DNA of 64,000 bases from Erythrobacter sp. YT30 (GCF_001542875.1 NZ_LMAF01000002.1:310001-374000); one strand, 5' to 3'. Counted from the stretch's first letter, positions 55,728-64,000 are shown. A program made the numbers and translations. Notes: generated by a model from the letters alone, not told the origin.

Positions 55728-56723
55728 ATGGCAAACAAACTCACCTGCGTGATGGCGGCCTACAATGATGAGGACTATGTTGGCGCCGCAATCGAGAGCG
55801 TGCTGGGTCAGACCTATGGGGATTTTGACTACATCATCGTCAACGACGGCTCGAGCGATGCCACACTTGATATCCTTGAAAGCTATGCCGCGCGCGACAA
55901 GCGTATCCAGATCATCAGCCGCGAAAATGGCGGGACGACTAAGGCGACCGTCACCGGAATGAATGCGGCGATGGGCGAATATGTTGCGCGAATGGATGCT
56001 GATGATCTGTCGGTTTCAGACCGTTTCGAGCGGCAGATCGCTGTGCTCGATCAAAGACCCGAATGCGTCGCTGTCACATCGCATTTTGAGCATTTCCACG
56101 ATGATGGAAAGATCAAGATGGTCTCTGATCAGATTGGCCCGGAGGAATTGATCGGGCTCTACAATGGCTTTGCCAATCGCATTGGCGGACACGGACAGGT
56201 TATGTTTCGCCGCGATGCCTATGCAAAGGTTGGCGGGTATGATCCGCATTTCCGATATTCGCAGGACTACGATCTGTGGTGCCGCCTGCTGCATCTGGGA
56301 CGCTTCGCGGTGATTGAGGATATTCTGTATAGATGGCGCGTCGGCTACGGCAGCACGACCGACAAGAACAAAGAACCGCAATTGCGCTGCGCAACGGAGA
56401 TTGCCTGCCGAGAGCATGAAAGGCTTACCGGAGTGCCATTGACGCACGAAACTGCTCGCGCGCTGATTGATCTGTGGTGGGCGCGAAAGCCTGAAAAAAC
56501 GCCAATCTCTGAAATGTTCAAAGCCAGCGAGGCCATGGAGCGCGCAGTCATACACTATTTCGCGAAGAACCCGGATGTTGCCTCGTTCGAGCACGAGGCG
56601 AGAATGCACATTGCACGGACTTACAAATGGCGCGTGCCGCTCGTAGGCAAAACTAATCTCGTCCGCCGAGTTCTGCTGCTGGGCCTTGCAGCACGGTGGC
56701 GTCTGAGCGCTATCGGACGGTAG
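55728..56723 (+). CDS. Family 2 glycosyltransferase, paralogue B
   Basis: A 331-residue GT2 enzyme: CVMAAYNDEDYVGAAIESVL, YIIVNDGSSDATLDIL and RMDADDLSVSDRFERQ. It also has GFANRIGGHGQVMFRRDAYA and SQDYDLWCRLLHLGRFAVIE, which match paralogue A closely. The C-terminus has ARMHIARTYKWR where A has AARWWWR. It starts one base after the stop of paralogue A. Sequence similarity implies a related donor sugar or linkage, which cannot be named. Confidence 0.9.
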   Translation: MANKLTCVMAAYNDEDYVGAAIESVLGQTYGDFDYIIVNDGSSDATLDILESYAARDKRIQIISRENGGTTKATVTGMNAAMGEYVARMDADDLSVSDRFERQIAVLDQRPECVAVTSHFEHFHDDGKIKMVSDQIGPEELIGLYNGFANRIGGHGQVMFRRDAYAKVGGYDPHFRYSQDYDLWCRLLHLGRFAVIEDILYRWRVGYGSTTDKNKEPQLRCATEIACREHERLTGVPLTHETARALIDLWWARKPEKTPISEMFKASEAMERAVIHYFAKNPDVASFEHEARMHIARTYKWRVPLVGKTNLVRRVLLLGLAARWRLSAIGR

Positions 56724-56740
56724 AGGAAAAGAACCACCGC

Positions 56741-57499
56741 ATGCAGCACCTTTTCATCCTTTGCTATGGCCGGACGGGGTCAACTGTCGTGCAGGGTCTG
56801 CTGAATCGGATCGATGGCTACTGCATCCGTGGAGAGCGCAAGGGAGTGCTTTCCGGCCTTGCAAAAGCGGCTGTTTCCGCACGCCGGGAAAAAGAGGAGT
56901 TTTCGCCTAATGATATCAAAGTTGGCGTAAAATCCCCGCATTATGGCGTGTCGCAGACCAGTCCTGATAGGTTTGGCAAAGCGCTTGCCGATTTGTTCAC
57001 GCGTGAAATGCTCACACCGCCTGAGGGGACGAGAGTGTGCGGGACGAAGGACATCACCATGTCCACCGACTGGATCAGCGATGCCGAATTTGATGATGTG
57101 ATTGAATTCATCATGACCCGTTTTGATGATCCACGCATCGTCTTCCTTACCCGCCGCGCCGATGAAGTTGCGCAATCAGGCTGGTGGGCCGAGATTAGTC
57201 CGAAATCTGTCGCAGAGAACATCACGCAAACCGATTCCCGCTTTGCCCGCGCTCGCGAAGCGTATCCAGACCGCACATTCTTACTCGACTATTCCGAATT
57301 CAAAGGAACAGTTGATGGCTTTCGACGCCTGCTCGAATGGCTTGGAGAGCCTGTCGATGAAGCGATGCTGGAAGATATCTCCTCAACCAAGCTCATGCAT
57401 CTCAAAAGCCATTGGCAGCAGAAGAAATCGCCACCACCAGGATTGCTTCAGCGAGCAAAGCGCAAGGTGAAACTCACGGTTAAGAGCCTGATTTCCTAG
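56741..57499 (+). CDS. Sulfotransferase-family protein
   Basis: A 252-residue protein starting HLFILCYGRTGSTVVQGLLN, a good 5'-phosphosulfate-binding loop, with VGVKSPHYG and RIVFLTRRADEVAQSGWWAE as the later PAPS-contacting region. It is the shortest of the three sulfotransferase-like proteins in the locus. I start at ATG 56741 just after the previous stop; the ATG at 56696 would overlap the upstream gene. It ends the plus-strand operon; its TAG shares the palindrome CTAG with the stop of the convergent gene. Confidence 0.82.
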   Translation: MQHLFILCYGRTGSTVVQGLLNRIDGYCIRGERKGVLSGLAKAAVSARREKEEFSPNDIKVGVKSPHYGVSQTSPDRFGKALADLFTREMLTPPEGTRVCGTKDITMSTDWISDAEFDDVIEFIMTRFDDPRIVFLTRRADEVAQSGWWAEISPKSVAENITQTDSRFARAREAYPDRTFLLDYSEFKGTVDGFRRLLEWLGEPVDEAMLEDISSTKLMHLKSHWQQKKSPPPGLLQRAKRKVKLTVKSLIS

Positions 57500-58533
57500 G
57501 TTCCAAGATAGCGCGATTTTACCGCGCTCGATCCCCATTTGAGAACATTGCCGAGTACTGCGAATTTCCGCCCGAAATCGCTCCATGTCACATGATAGCG
57601 ACGCCACCACCACTTGGCCGCGATCCAGCGTTTTACCTCATATTGCTCGGGTTTAAGTTCCGGGTGCTTGGCAAAGAAAATCGTGACGGCGCGGCTCATC
57701 GCGGATGATGCGCGCGAAATCTCGGCCGCGCTGATCCGATTGATGTCAGAAACGGACCAAAAAACACGCAGAGCAAACGCGGTATCCTGATCGATGTCTT
57801 CGCCCGTGATCGCCTTATACTGTCGGCGCGCAACACGGCCCGAGATTTCGGCCTGGCGCTTGGCGTTGCGTGAAGAGATACTATCGTGCCCCGAACGATA
57901 GCGATAGAGCACTTCGGGCACGACGCCGAAGGGGCCAAGGGCGATCATGCGGGTCCAGAGGTCATAATCCTCTGCAAGATTGAAATCAGGATCATATCCG
58001 CCAACCGCCTGATAGGTATCACGGCGATAAATCATCTGGCCATGCCCGCCAATCCGGTTTGAGAAGGCAAGGAAGAGCGGCAATGTGCGCGGATCCATTG
58101 GGAATTTTGCGACATGTGGCGGTGAGCCATCTTCATAAAAGTGCTCAACATCGCATGTCACCGCCACCAGTTCGGGGTTGGCTCTTACAAGCGCCATCTG
58201 CTTTTCAAAGCGATGCGGCAGCGACACGTCATCGACATCCATGCGGGCAATGTATTCGCCCCGAGCCGCATCCACGCCGCGCCGCAGCGCGATCGTCAGG
58301 CCCGTATTCTCCTGATCAATGATGCGAATGCGATCATCGCTAGCCGCATACCGCTGCATGATGTCAAGTGATCCGTCTTTGGACCCGTCGTTGATCAGAA
58401 TAAGCTCAAAATCGGTGAATGTCTGATCGAGCATGCACTGGATCGCATCCGCCACGAACTCCTCGCCGTTATAAACGGAAAGCACAACCGAAAGGCTGAC
58501 AGGGAATTCAGTGCTATCAGTGATATCGGACAC
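57496..58533 (-). CDS. Family 2 glycosyltransferase, paralogue C
   Basis: A 345-residue GT2 enzyme on the opposite strand to its paralogues. Motifs are SVVLSVYNGEEFVADAIQCM, LILINDGSKDGSLDIMQRY, NTGLTIALRRGVD and RMDVDDVSLPHRFEKQ. Here the metal motif reads DVDD where paralogue A has DADD. The domain continues with FSNRIGGHGQMIYRRDTYQA and AEDYDLWTRMIALGPFG. The C-terminal KRWIAAKWWWRRYHVTW matches paralogue A. Translation starts at GTG 58533 with GGAG about ten bases upstream. The gene appears to be an inverted duplicate. Confidence 0.9.
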   Translation of the reverse strand: MSDITDSTEFPVSLSVVLSVYNGEEFVADAIQCMLDQTFTDFELILINDGSKDGSLDIMQRYAASDDRIRIIDQENTGLTIALRRGVDAARGEYIARMDVDDVSLPHRFEKQMALVRANPELVAVTCDVEHFYEDGSPPHVAKFPMDPRTLPLFLAFSNRIGGHGQMIYRRDTYQAVGGYDPDFNLAEDYDLWTRMIALGPFGVVPEVLYRYRSGHDSISSRNAKRQAEISGRVARRQYKAITGEDIDQDTAFALRVFWSVSDINRISAAEISRASSAMSRAVTIFFAKHPELKPEQYEVKRWIAAKWWWRRYHVTWSDFGRKFAVLGNVLKWGSSAVKSRYLGT

Positions 58534-58699
58534 AGTCAGCGGCTCCGCTTATTGGGCTGCCTCGTGCCTAAAAGAGAAGCTGGGGTGCTAATCAAGGTTA
58601 TTTTCAAAGCCGTGCCATAATTGCGTTGAAGCGCGCAGGCTGCTTTACGTTAAGGCTGAAAACACCGATGCGGCTTATCAAACACTATTGAGAGCAGAG

Positions 58700-59698
58700 A
58701 TGATCCGAACGCTTCATGGACTTCGCGGGGTCGCGGCGCTCTCCGTGCTGTTCGCCCACGCGACCCGGACGCAGTTCGATGCGTCGCTAGGGGTGATGCT
58801 GTTTTTTATTCTTAGCGGGTTTCTAATGGCGCGGCTTTACATGGAGAAGCCTGCCACGCTGCGCTCTATCGCCCAGTATGCGATCGCACGACTTGCGCGT
58901 ATTTATCCGCTGTTCGCTCTCGTGATTATCGGCACCGCGGTGCTAAACTATTTTACAGGGGCGAACATTTTCTGGCTCGATATCGCTCAGGTCAGCGAGC
59001 ACTTGATGCTTTACGGCTCTGCCTACACGGTTTGGACGATTGCGGTCGAATTCCACTTCTACGGCGCGTTTGTGCTCATGTGGGTCATGCGCGGAAAGGG
59101 ATGGCTGACTGATACTGCACTCTATGCCGCTGCCGCGATCATGGTGGTGGTATCATTCCTCGTCACCGATGGCTTCGCCAAAATCAGTCTGCTGCGTTAC
59201 TTCCATGTCTTTCTGATTGGCATGATCGTGGGCGTTATTGCAGCCAGGGCTGGCTCCCGAAGCGTCGCGATTGCAAACTGGCTAATGCCTTGCCTGCTGA
59301 TTGCCTACTTCATCATACCGTCGTTCATTTCCAACCCAGTGATACCAGGATCGCTTTACGCTGATCCGGTGACGCTTTTGATTTGTGCGGGGCTTGTATG
59401 GACTTGCGCCATCGGTGTCGAGAACCGGACATCCCAGATTTTAAGTTCACCATTGCTCTACTGGCTAGGCGAGATTTCCTTTGGCCTCTACCTCCTTCAC
59501 CGCCATGCAATCTGGTTTGTGAAGTATGAGACCGGCGGGTTTGGAAATGCGGCGTTAAATCTCGCTGCTATTCTCGTGCTGACAGCCATCCTAGCGCAGA
59601 TCGCATACGTCTGCATCGAACAGCCGGCGCGAAAATATCTGCGCAAATCAGGCGATGCGTTGTTGGAGCGGCACCTTCCAGCTTCAAGCAACGCATAA
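58700..59698 (+). CDS. Acyltransferase 3 family membrane protein
   Basis: A 332-residue protein with about ten membrane helices. Diagnostic is the N-terminal IRTLHGLRGVAALSVLFAHA with the catalytic-type His of this family, followed by LGVMLFFILSGFLMARLY and AIARLARIYPLFALV. The C-terminus has WLGEISFGLYLLHRHAIWF. Such enzymes O-acetylate or otherwise acylate cell-surface sugars using a cytoplasmic acyl donor. I start at ATG 58700 after GAGAG rather than TTG 58688. It probably acylates the polysaccharide made here. Confidence 0.9.
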   Translation: MIRTLHGLRGVAALSVLFAHATRTQFDASLGVMLFFILSGFLMARLYMEKPATLRSIAQYAIARLARIYPLFALVIIGTAVLNYFTGANIFWLDIAQVSEHLMLYGSAYTVWTIAVEFHFYGAFVLMWVMRGKGWLTDTALYAAAAIMVVVSFLVTDGFAKISLLRYFHVFLIGMIVGVIAARAGSRSVAIANWLMPCLLIAYFIIPSFISNPVIPGSLYADPVTLLICAGLVWTCAIGVENRTSQILSSPLLYWLGEISFGLYLLHRHAIWFVKYETGGFGNAALNLAAILVLTAILAQIAYVCIEQPARKYLRKSGDALLERHLPASSNA

Positions 59699-59779
59699 AT
59701 GCTGCAGTGCGAGACAAAAGTGCGCTCGCTTGCCTCAATGACTCGCAAAATGGCCAAAGAATCGCGATAATGAGAAGCC

Positions 59780-61060
59780 ATGGTTGCGATTTCGTCCTCG
59801 TCTTTTGCCAAAAAGCTGGCTTGGCTGGTGCTCGCACTCGCTGCGCTTGGTGCTGCGGCGGGGGCTGCATGGGCCATGCTGCCGGTAATTCAGGGCGATT
59901 ATAAAACCGTCTTTTCGGTATCGCTCAATCGCAAAAGCGCAGCGCCCACAAACCGCATTCCCTTGGCCGATATCTCGGCGATGGCCGCTGATTTTGTTGC
60001 GGTGGGTGCAGACGCGCCAGAGGGTCTTGGCGATGAACTCACCCCGCAATCCGCATTCGAGCTCAATGCCGCACGACCTTTTGGTGACCGGCCCATCGCG
60101 CCTGCATCCAGCTTTGCTTCCGGCCTTTCTGGCGCTGATCTCTACCGCGCCGAAGGCTGCCTAGCGGTTGCAGGACTTTATGAAGCGGGACCATCGCGCG
60201 ATGATCAGCGTCCCGTCATGCAAGTCGTACTCAACCGGGTGCGCCATCCAGCCTGGCCAAACAGCGTTTGCGGCGTGGTGTTCCAAGGGGCTGCACGCTC
60301 GACCGGGTGCCAGTTCAGTTTCACCTGTGACGGATCCATGCAGCGGCGGCAGTATTCCGATCAGCAATACCAGGCGGCAAAAACGCTGGCAGCCATGATG
60401 CTGCGCGGCGCAACCGATCCGCGCGTCGGCTGGTCAACGCACTACCACACCGATTGGGTCTATCCGCACTGGAGTGACAATCTCGATAAGACTGCGGCGG
60501 TGAAAACCCACGTTTTCTTCCGCTGGCCGGGATATTGGGGCACCAAGGATGCATTCACGTCCAGGCCCGCCGGGAAAGAACCTGCCATCGGGAGCATCGC
60601 CGCTTACGATATCTGGCACGATGGCGGCGCAAGCGATGCACAACTGGCCGAAGCAGAAGAAGCTGCCAGTGCACTGGGCACAGCCGACACATTCGAACTC
60701 GCCTTTGCCGAAGCGCCTGTCAAAACAGCGCCTCCTGCCCCAGCTTCGAATTGGCAGAAGCCTATCATCAAGCCGATCACCGCCGATATGAAGCCGGGCC
60801 GCTGGGCTCTGGATGCCGTTGGGTTATGCGGCAACCGAGCAAGTTGCCGTGTCGTTGGATGGAGCGCAGGTCGCCCGATGCCCAGTCAGTTCGATCCCGA
60901 GAGCCTCAAGCGGAACCCGCCTGACATCGTTTACAGTCAGGAACTGCGTAACCGCAAACAGCAGGTCTATTGGGATTGCGGCAAGTGGGCGCAGGCGGGC
61001 AGTTCAAAGTGCCTCGGGTCGCCAGCCCGTGCTGCGGAACTGGCGCTTCTCACCCGATAG
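59780..61060 (+). CDS. SleB-family cell wall hydrolase
   Basis: A 426-residue protein with one N-terminal membrane helix (KLAWLVLALAALGAAAGAAW) and a hydrolase_2 domain near residues 125-240. The domain has EGCLAVAGLYEAGP with the likely catalytic Glu, VMQVVLNRVRHPAWPNSVCG and CQFSFTCDGSM. The family cleaves peptidoglycan or acts as a lytic transglycosylase. The C-terminal 180 residues have paired cysteines (LCGNRASC, WDCGKW) and no recognised domain. Placement next to Wza-like and glycosyltransferase genes suggests local opening of the wall for export, as an inference. Confidence 0.85.
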   Translation: MVAISSSSFAKKLAWLVLALAALGAAAGAAWAMLPVIQGDYKTVFSVSLNRKSAAPTNRIPLADISAMAADFVAVGADAPEGLGDELTPQSAFELNAARPFGDRPIAPASSFASGLSGADLYRAEGCLAVAGLYEAGPSRDDQRPVMQVVLNRVRHPAWPNSVCGVVFQGAARSTGCQFSFTCDGSMQRRQYSDQQYQAAKTLAAMMLRGATDPRVGWSTHYHTDWVYPHWSDNLDKTAAVKTHVFFRWPGYWGTKDAFTSRPAGKEPAIGSIAAYDIWHDGGASDAQLAEAEEAASALGTADTFELAFAEAPVKTAPPAPASNWQKPIIKPITADMKPGRWALDAVGLCGNRASCRVVGWSAGRPMPSQFDPESLKRNPPDIVYSQELRNRKQQVYWDCGKWAQAGSSKCLGSPARAAELALLTR

Positions 61061-61063
61061 GGG

Positions 61064-61807
61064 TCAGGTCGAAAACGCCTGAATATGCGTGTCTTGCAGG
61101 CACAATGCGGTCAGCTTGCCCGTCTTATGGGCGCCGGTATCAATCGCGATCCGGTTTTCGTGGACTTCGACATAATCCACTGTGCTGTGTCCATGCACCA
61201 CGATCTGGCCATGCCAGCGATCTGACTGGGTGAATTCCTCGCCTACCGAAAACAGCGCTTTGCGGCTCTGCTTGGCGATTGAAACTCCCGGTTTTACACC
61301 CGCATGGGCGAAAAAGTACGAACCGCTCGAGTAAGATGCATCGAGCGATCGCAGAAACGCGATGTGATCATCTGGGATACCGTCTTCCAACCGATCAGCG
61401 AAATCAAACGGGTCTTCGGATAGTTTCGGTGCGCCGATGCCGTAGCTTTTCAATGTCGCCATTCCGCCCATAGCAAGCCACGCCTCCTGAGCTTCGCCTT
61501 TGCCATCAAGGCTTTCGAGCAGAAGATGTTCGTGCAGGCCCAACAACGTTGTAGCGCGCGCTTCTTCAGCCAAAGCCTTGGCCAATTCCACGCAATGCGC
61601 ACCATAGGGACCATGATCGATCAGATTGCCGAGTAAAAGCACCGTCAATTGAGATGGTTTTGGTTCAAGTGTCGGGAAATGATTGATAATCCGCTCAAGA
61701 AGCTGGATCATTAGGTCATATCGACCGTGAACGTCTCCGATTGCATAGATGCGTTCCCCCTTGACCGGGCGAGGGTCGCGTGCAGTTAGCTTCGGAAAAG
61801 CGTACAT
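61064..61807 (-). CDS. PPP-type metallophosphoesterase with degenerate metal site
   Basis: A 247-residue protein with the fold of serine/threonine protein phosphatases and Ap4A hydrolases. The first motif, IYAIGDVHGRYD (Asp25, His27), is intact, and so are the later His168 (FFAHAG) and His207 (VVHGHS). The second motif, normally GDxxDRG, reads GNLIDHG (Asn61, His65) and the third, normally GNHE, reads GLHE (Leu91). Two metal ligands are thus replaced. The protein may be inactive, use one metal, or bind a ligand without cleaving it. It is convergent with the SleB gene, three bases apart. Confidence 0.85.
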   Translation of the reverse strand: MYAFPKLTARDPRPVKGERIYAIGDVHGRYDLMIQLLERIINHFPTLEPKPSQLTVLLLGNLIDHGPYGAHCVELAKALAEEARATTLLGLHEHLLLESLDGKGEAQEAWLAMGGMATLKSYGIGAPKLSEDPFDFADRLEDGIPDDHIAFLRSLDASYSSGSYFFAHAGVKPGVSIAKQSRKALFSVGEEFTQSDRWHGQIVVHGHSTVDYVEVHENRIAIDTGAHKTGKLTALCLQDTHIQAFST

Positions 61808-61836
61808 AGCGGATTATCATACCAAAAAAGCGCAAT

Positions 61837-62826
61837 TTGTCAGTGTCAAAAATTGAACCCTCAGCACGCGATCAAGCAGCGCTTCGCACCTCCGGTGATG
61901 AGCCGGAAATCTCAATCATTATGGCGTGTTACAACGCTGCCGAATATCTGGATGAGGCGGTTCAATCGGCACTCGCCCAGGCCAGCATCTCTCTTGAAGT
62001 CCTGGTGATTGATGATCATTCGAGCGATCAGAGCATGCAATTGGCGCAGGAATGGGCGCGCCGCGATCCGCGAGTAAGAGTATTTCAAACCGCACAGAAC
62101 TCAGGTCCGGGCGGTGCACGCAATGTTGGGATCGAGCATATGCGCGGGCGCTGGTATGCAATGCTCGACTGCGACGATGCGTTTGAACCGGAACGATGTC
62201 GGAGATTGGTTGACGCGGCGGAATCGTGGGGCGCCGATATGATAGCTGATGACTTACGCGTGTTTGGTGATGAAATTGAAACATGCCGGCACCTCGGCGA
62301 TACCTTCCGTCCCCAATCAGACACTATTTCGCTTGAAGCATATTTTGCGGGGACAGTGATGTTCTCATCCGAGCCCAATCTTGGCTTCTTGAAACCCATA
62401 ATTCGCCGCGACGCACTCAGCTCTGAACGATACCGCACCGATTTGCGTATTGGCGAAGATGATGAGCTTGTCATCCGTCTCCTGCTAGGCGGTGCGCACT
62501 ATGCTTATTTTCCCAAACCGCTTTATCGATATCGCAAGCACGATGCGTCGATCTCACACCGATTGTCAGCGAAAAACAGCGCCCTGATGGTGCAGTCGGA
62601 AAAGGATATTCGCGCAAAGGTTCAGGCGGCTGGCAAGGCTTCGAATGCGTATGATGCGCGTTATGCCTCCATCCTTGATGCTGCAGCGTTTTCGCGCAGC
62701 ATTGATGCTTTGAAAGCGAAGAGATTCGCAGCGGCTCTTGGCGCTATCATCGAGCGGCCTTCAGCTTTGCGTCATTTTGCAATGCCTATCGCAGCGCGGT
62801 GGAGGCGGCTGACGGGCAACGCCTGA
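61837..62826 (+). CDS. Family 2 glycosyltransferase, ExoO/ExoU-like
   Basis: A 329-residue GT2 enzyme: ISIIMACYNAAEYLDEAVQS, VLVIDDHSSDQSMQLA, NSGPGGARNVGIEHMRGRWY and MLDCDDAFEPERC. The segments LGFLKPIIRRDALSSERY and RIGEDDELVIRL match the ExoO/ExoU group and the gene at 48848. The start is weakly defined: TTG 61837 or GTG 61843, both just outside the divergent phosphoesterase start, without a clear Shine-Dalgarno sequence. The sugar is unknown. Confidence 0.87.
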   Translation: MSVSKIEPSARDQAALRTSGDEPEISIIMACYNAAEYLDEAVQSALAQASISLEVLVIDDHSSDQSMQLAQEWARRDPRVRVFQTAQNSGPGGARNVGIEHMRGRWYAMLDCDDAFEPERCRRLVDAAESWGADMIADDLRVFGDEIETCRHLGDTFRPQSDTISLEAYFAGTVMFSSEPNLGFLKPIIRRDALSSERYRTDLRIGEDDELVIRLLLGGAHYAYFPKPLYRYRKHDASISHRLSAKNSALMVQSEKDIRAKVQAAGKASNAYDARYASILDAAAFSRSIDALKAKRFAAALGAIIERPSALRHFAMPIAARWRRLTGNA

Positions 62827-62893
62827 CAGACGCACATATTGCGCGAGCGCACGCCGATGATTAAGGCCGCTCGCAACAATTGGAGTGAAGCAC

Positions 62894-63466
62894 ATGAACA
62901 AACGCCATGCCGTGATATGCGCTGCGTCATTGGCCCTGACGGGAAGCCTGGCGGGTTGCGTTGGCGGCACGCCTCCGCTTGCTCTGGATCCGTACGCAAC
63001 CAATGAATATCGGTTGGAAGCGGCAGATCAGTTGCGGATCACCGTCTTCGGTGAACCCGCTCTATCGCGCAATTACGTCATCACGACGGCTGGAGATATC
63101 GCCTTCCCACTGCTCGGTGATGTTCCAGCATCGGGTAAAACCGCGAACGAGTTTTCAGCCTTTCTGACCAGCAAACTTGCCGATGGTTACCTCAATGATC
63201 CGAGGGTCAATGTCGAAGTGCTGAATTTCCGCCCGGTCTACGTCCTCGGCGAAGTCGGACGATCAGGCGAGTTCAAATATAAACCTGAACTCACCGCGCT
63301 TCAGGCTGTCGCGCTCGCAGGTGGATTCACCTATCGCGCCGATCGCCGACGCGTCTTCATCCGGCGCGCGGGCGATGACAAGGAATTCACTTACGAGCTT
63401 GACCAAGGCCGCGCGATTTACCTGCGCCCCGGCGATACGATCCGCGTGGGTGAGCGCTACTTCTAA
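62894..63466 (+). CDS. Wza-like polysaccharide export lipoprotein
   Basis: A 190-residue outer-membrane lipoprotein. The signal peptide ends in the lipobox SLAGC. A poly-export domain follows: YRLEAADQLRITVFGEP, TTAGDIAFPLLGDVPASGKT and DPRVNVEVLNFRPVYVLGEV. A SLBB-like segment comes after it (GEFKYKPELTALQAVALAGG) and the protein ends PGDTIRVGERYF. It should form the periplasmic and outer-membrane export channel that contacts the Wzc-like protein. ATG 62894 lies eight bases after GGAG; GTG 62885 is less likely. Size suits the short GumB/ExoF-like form. Confidence 0.93.
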   Translation: MNKRHAVICAASLALTGSLAGCVGGTPPLALDPYATNEYRLEAADQLRITVFGEPALSRNYVITTAGDIAFPLLGDVPASGKTANEFSAFLTSKLADGYLNDPRVNVEVLNFRPVYVLGEVGRSGEFKYKPELTALQAVALAGGFTYRADRRRVFIRRAGDDKEFTYELDQGRAIYLRPGDTIRVGERYF

Positions 63467-63470
63467 ACGT

Positions 63471-64000
63471 TCACGTCTTCCAGCGGCGGCTGGCGAACAG
63501 GTCGTGCTGAATATCTGCGAGTGTCACCCAGCCAAGTTCGCGCAGGAATGTGAACGGGCGGATGATACTGCCTTCGCTCCAGCGCCACAGCAGCTTTGAT
63601 CGGTACATGGGGACGGGTTCGGGCAAGAAATTGATGCGGGCCAAATCGATCAGGGCGCGCTCCCGCTTGGCTTTGGAAGCGTCTTCGCCAAACACTGCAT
63701 CGCCCGCCTTCTTCGCATGCTCCCATAGCCTGCTCATGCCTGATTGCGCAGCGTGTTCATCAAGGACGTCATCGGTCATTTCAGGATCGTTTGCGCGGGC
63801 AAACGCGATCTCATGCGCATAGCTCAGCCAAGGTTGGCGCGCTCTGATCGCTTTGCCGAAGCTGTTCGCCGTCAGCATCATCGCATCGCGCTTGTCCAGC
63901 ATGGGAAGCGAGAAATTACCAAGTTGGCGCGTTACCCGGCGCTCATGAAGCGGATCGAGATGTGTAAGCGCTGGTGTTCCGGGCTGGTGCAGCTTGTGGT
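63471..64000 (-). CDS. Unknown protein, N-terminus beyond window edge
   Basis: An open frame of at least 176 residues runs from the right edge (HKLHQPGTPALTHLDPLHER) to the stop at 63471 without a break, so the ATG at 63902 is probably internal. The visible part includes VTRQLGNFSLPMLDKRDAMM, a Trp/Arg-rich stretch (SKLLWRWSEGSII) and a basic end (DLFASRRWKT). I do not recognise the family. It is convergent with the Wza-like gene four bases away and is likely part of the same locus. Confidence 0.6.
   Translation of the reverse strand, partial: HKLHQPGTPALTHLDPLHERRVTRQLGNFSLPMLDKRDAMMLTANSFGKAIRARQPWLSYAHEIAFARANDPEMTDDVLDEHAAQSGMSRLWEHAKKAGDAVFGEDASKAKRERALIDLARINFLPEPVPMYRSKLLWRWSEGSIIRPFTFLRELGWVTLADIQHDLFASRRWKT

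Noticed and set aside
1..64000. Mobile elements or a prophage
   Set aside because: No transposase, integrase, terminal inverted repeats or tRNA-flanked insertion was seen; gene style is even across the window.

Overview
The window looks like chromosomal DNA of a heterotrophic alphaproteobacterium of the Sphingomonadales, most likely an Erythrobacteraceae relative. Supporting this are the moderately high GC content, a sphingomonad-style TonB-dependent receptor, an Entner-Doudoroff aldolase, and a long exopolysaccharide locus with ExoY/ExoA/ExoO-like enzymes. The taxon is an inference from protein style; no rRNA or other marker is present. I saw no tRNA, rRNA, insertion sequence, integrase or CRISPR array.

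Region 1 (1-22.9 kb) is central metabolism, transport and signalling. It holds acetyl-CoA synthetase (cut by the left edge), a CsaA-like protein, a small membrane protein coupled to a TPR-sulfotransferase, and a TonB-dependent receptor followed by a clear terminator. Next come a BCCT transporter and a DabA/DabB inorganic-carbon pump with a divergent LysR regulator, which share a promoter region carrying a perfect T-N11-A palindrome. Then comes a signalling island: an OmpR-type response regulator and a lipoprotein run head-on into a CHASE2 histidine kinase preceded by a LysM-FecR protein. The region closes with KDPG aldolase divergent from PEP carboxylase. DAB and PEP carboxylase together suggest attention to bicarbonate supply and anaplerosis.

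Region 2 (22.9-38.1 kb) is a cell-surface block. A 2579-residue DUF11/SdrD-like repeat protein with an OmpA-like C-terminus is coupled to a 1226-residue beta-barrel protein. Beside it is an autotransporter whose passenger is a trypsin-family serine protease with an intact catalytic triad.

Region 3 (38.4 kb to the right edge) is an exopolysaccharide locus. It contains a priming sugar transferase, an outer-membrane barrel, a Wzc-like tyrosine autokinase, a Wza-like export lipoprotein, a Wzx-like flippase, nine or ten glycosyltransferases, three sulfotransferase-like proteins, an acyltransferase, a GMC oxidoreductase, a SleB-type cell-wall hydrolase and a metallophosphoesterase with damaged metal-binding motifs. 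Together they suggest assembly, decoration (probably sulfation and acylation) and export of a polysaccharide by a Wzx/Wzy-like route. No Wzy polymerase is visible and it may lie beyond the right edge. A 17-bp dyad occurs twice, once in front of the sugar transferase and once in front of the protease autotransporter, and may tie regions 2 and 3 into one regulon.
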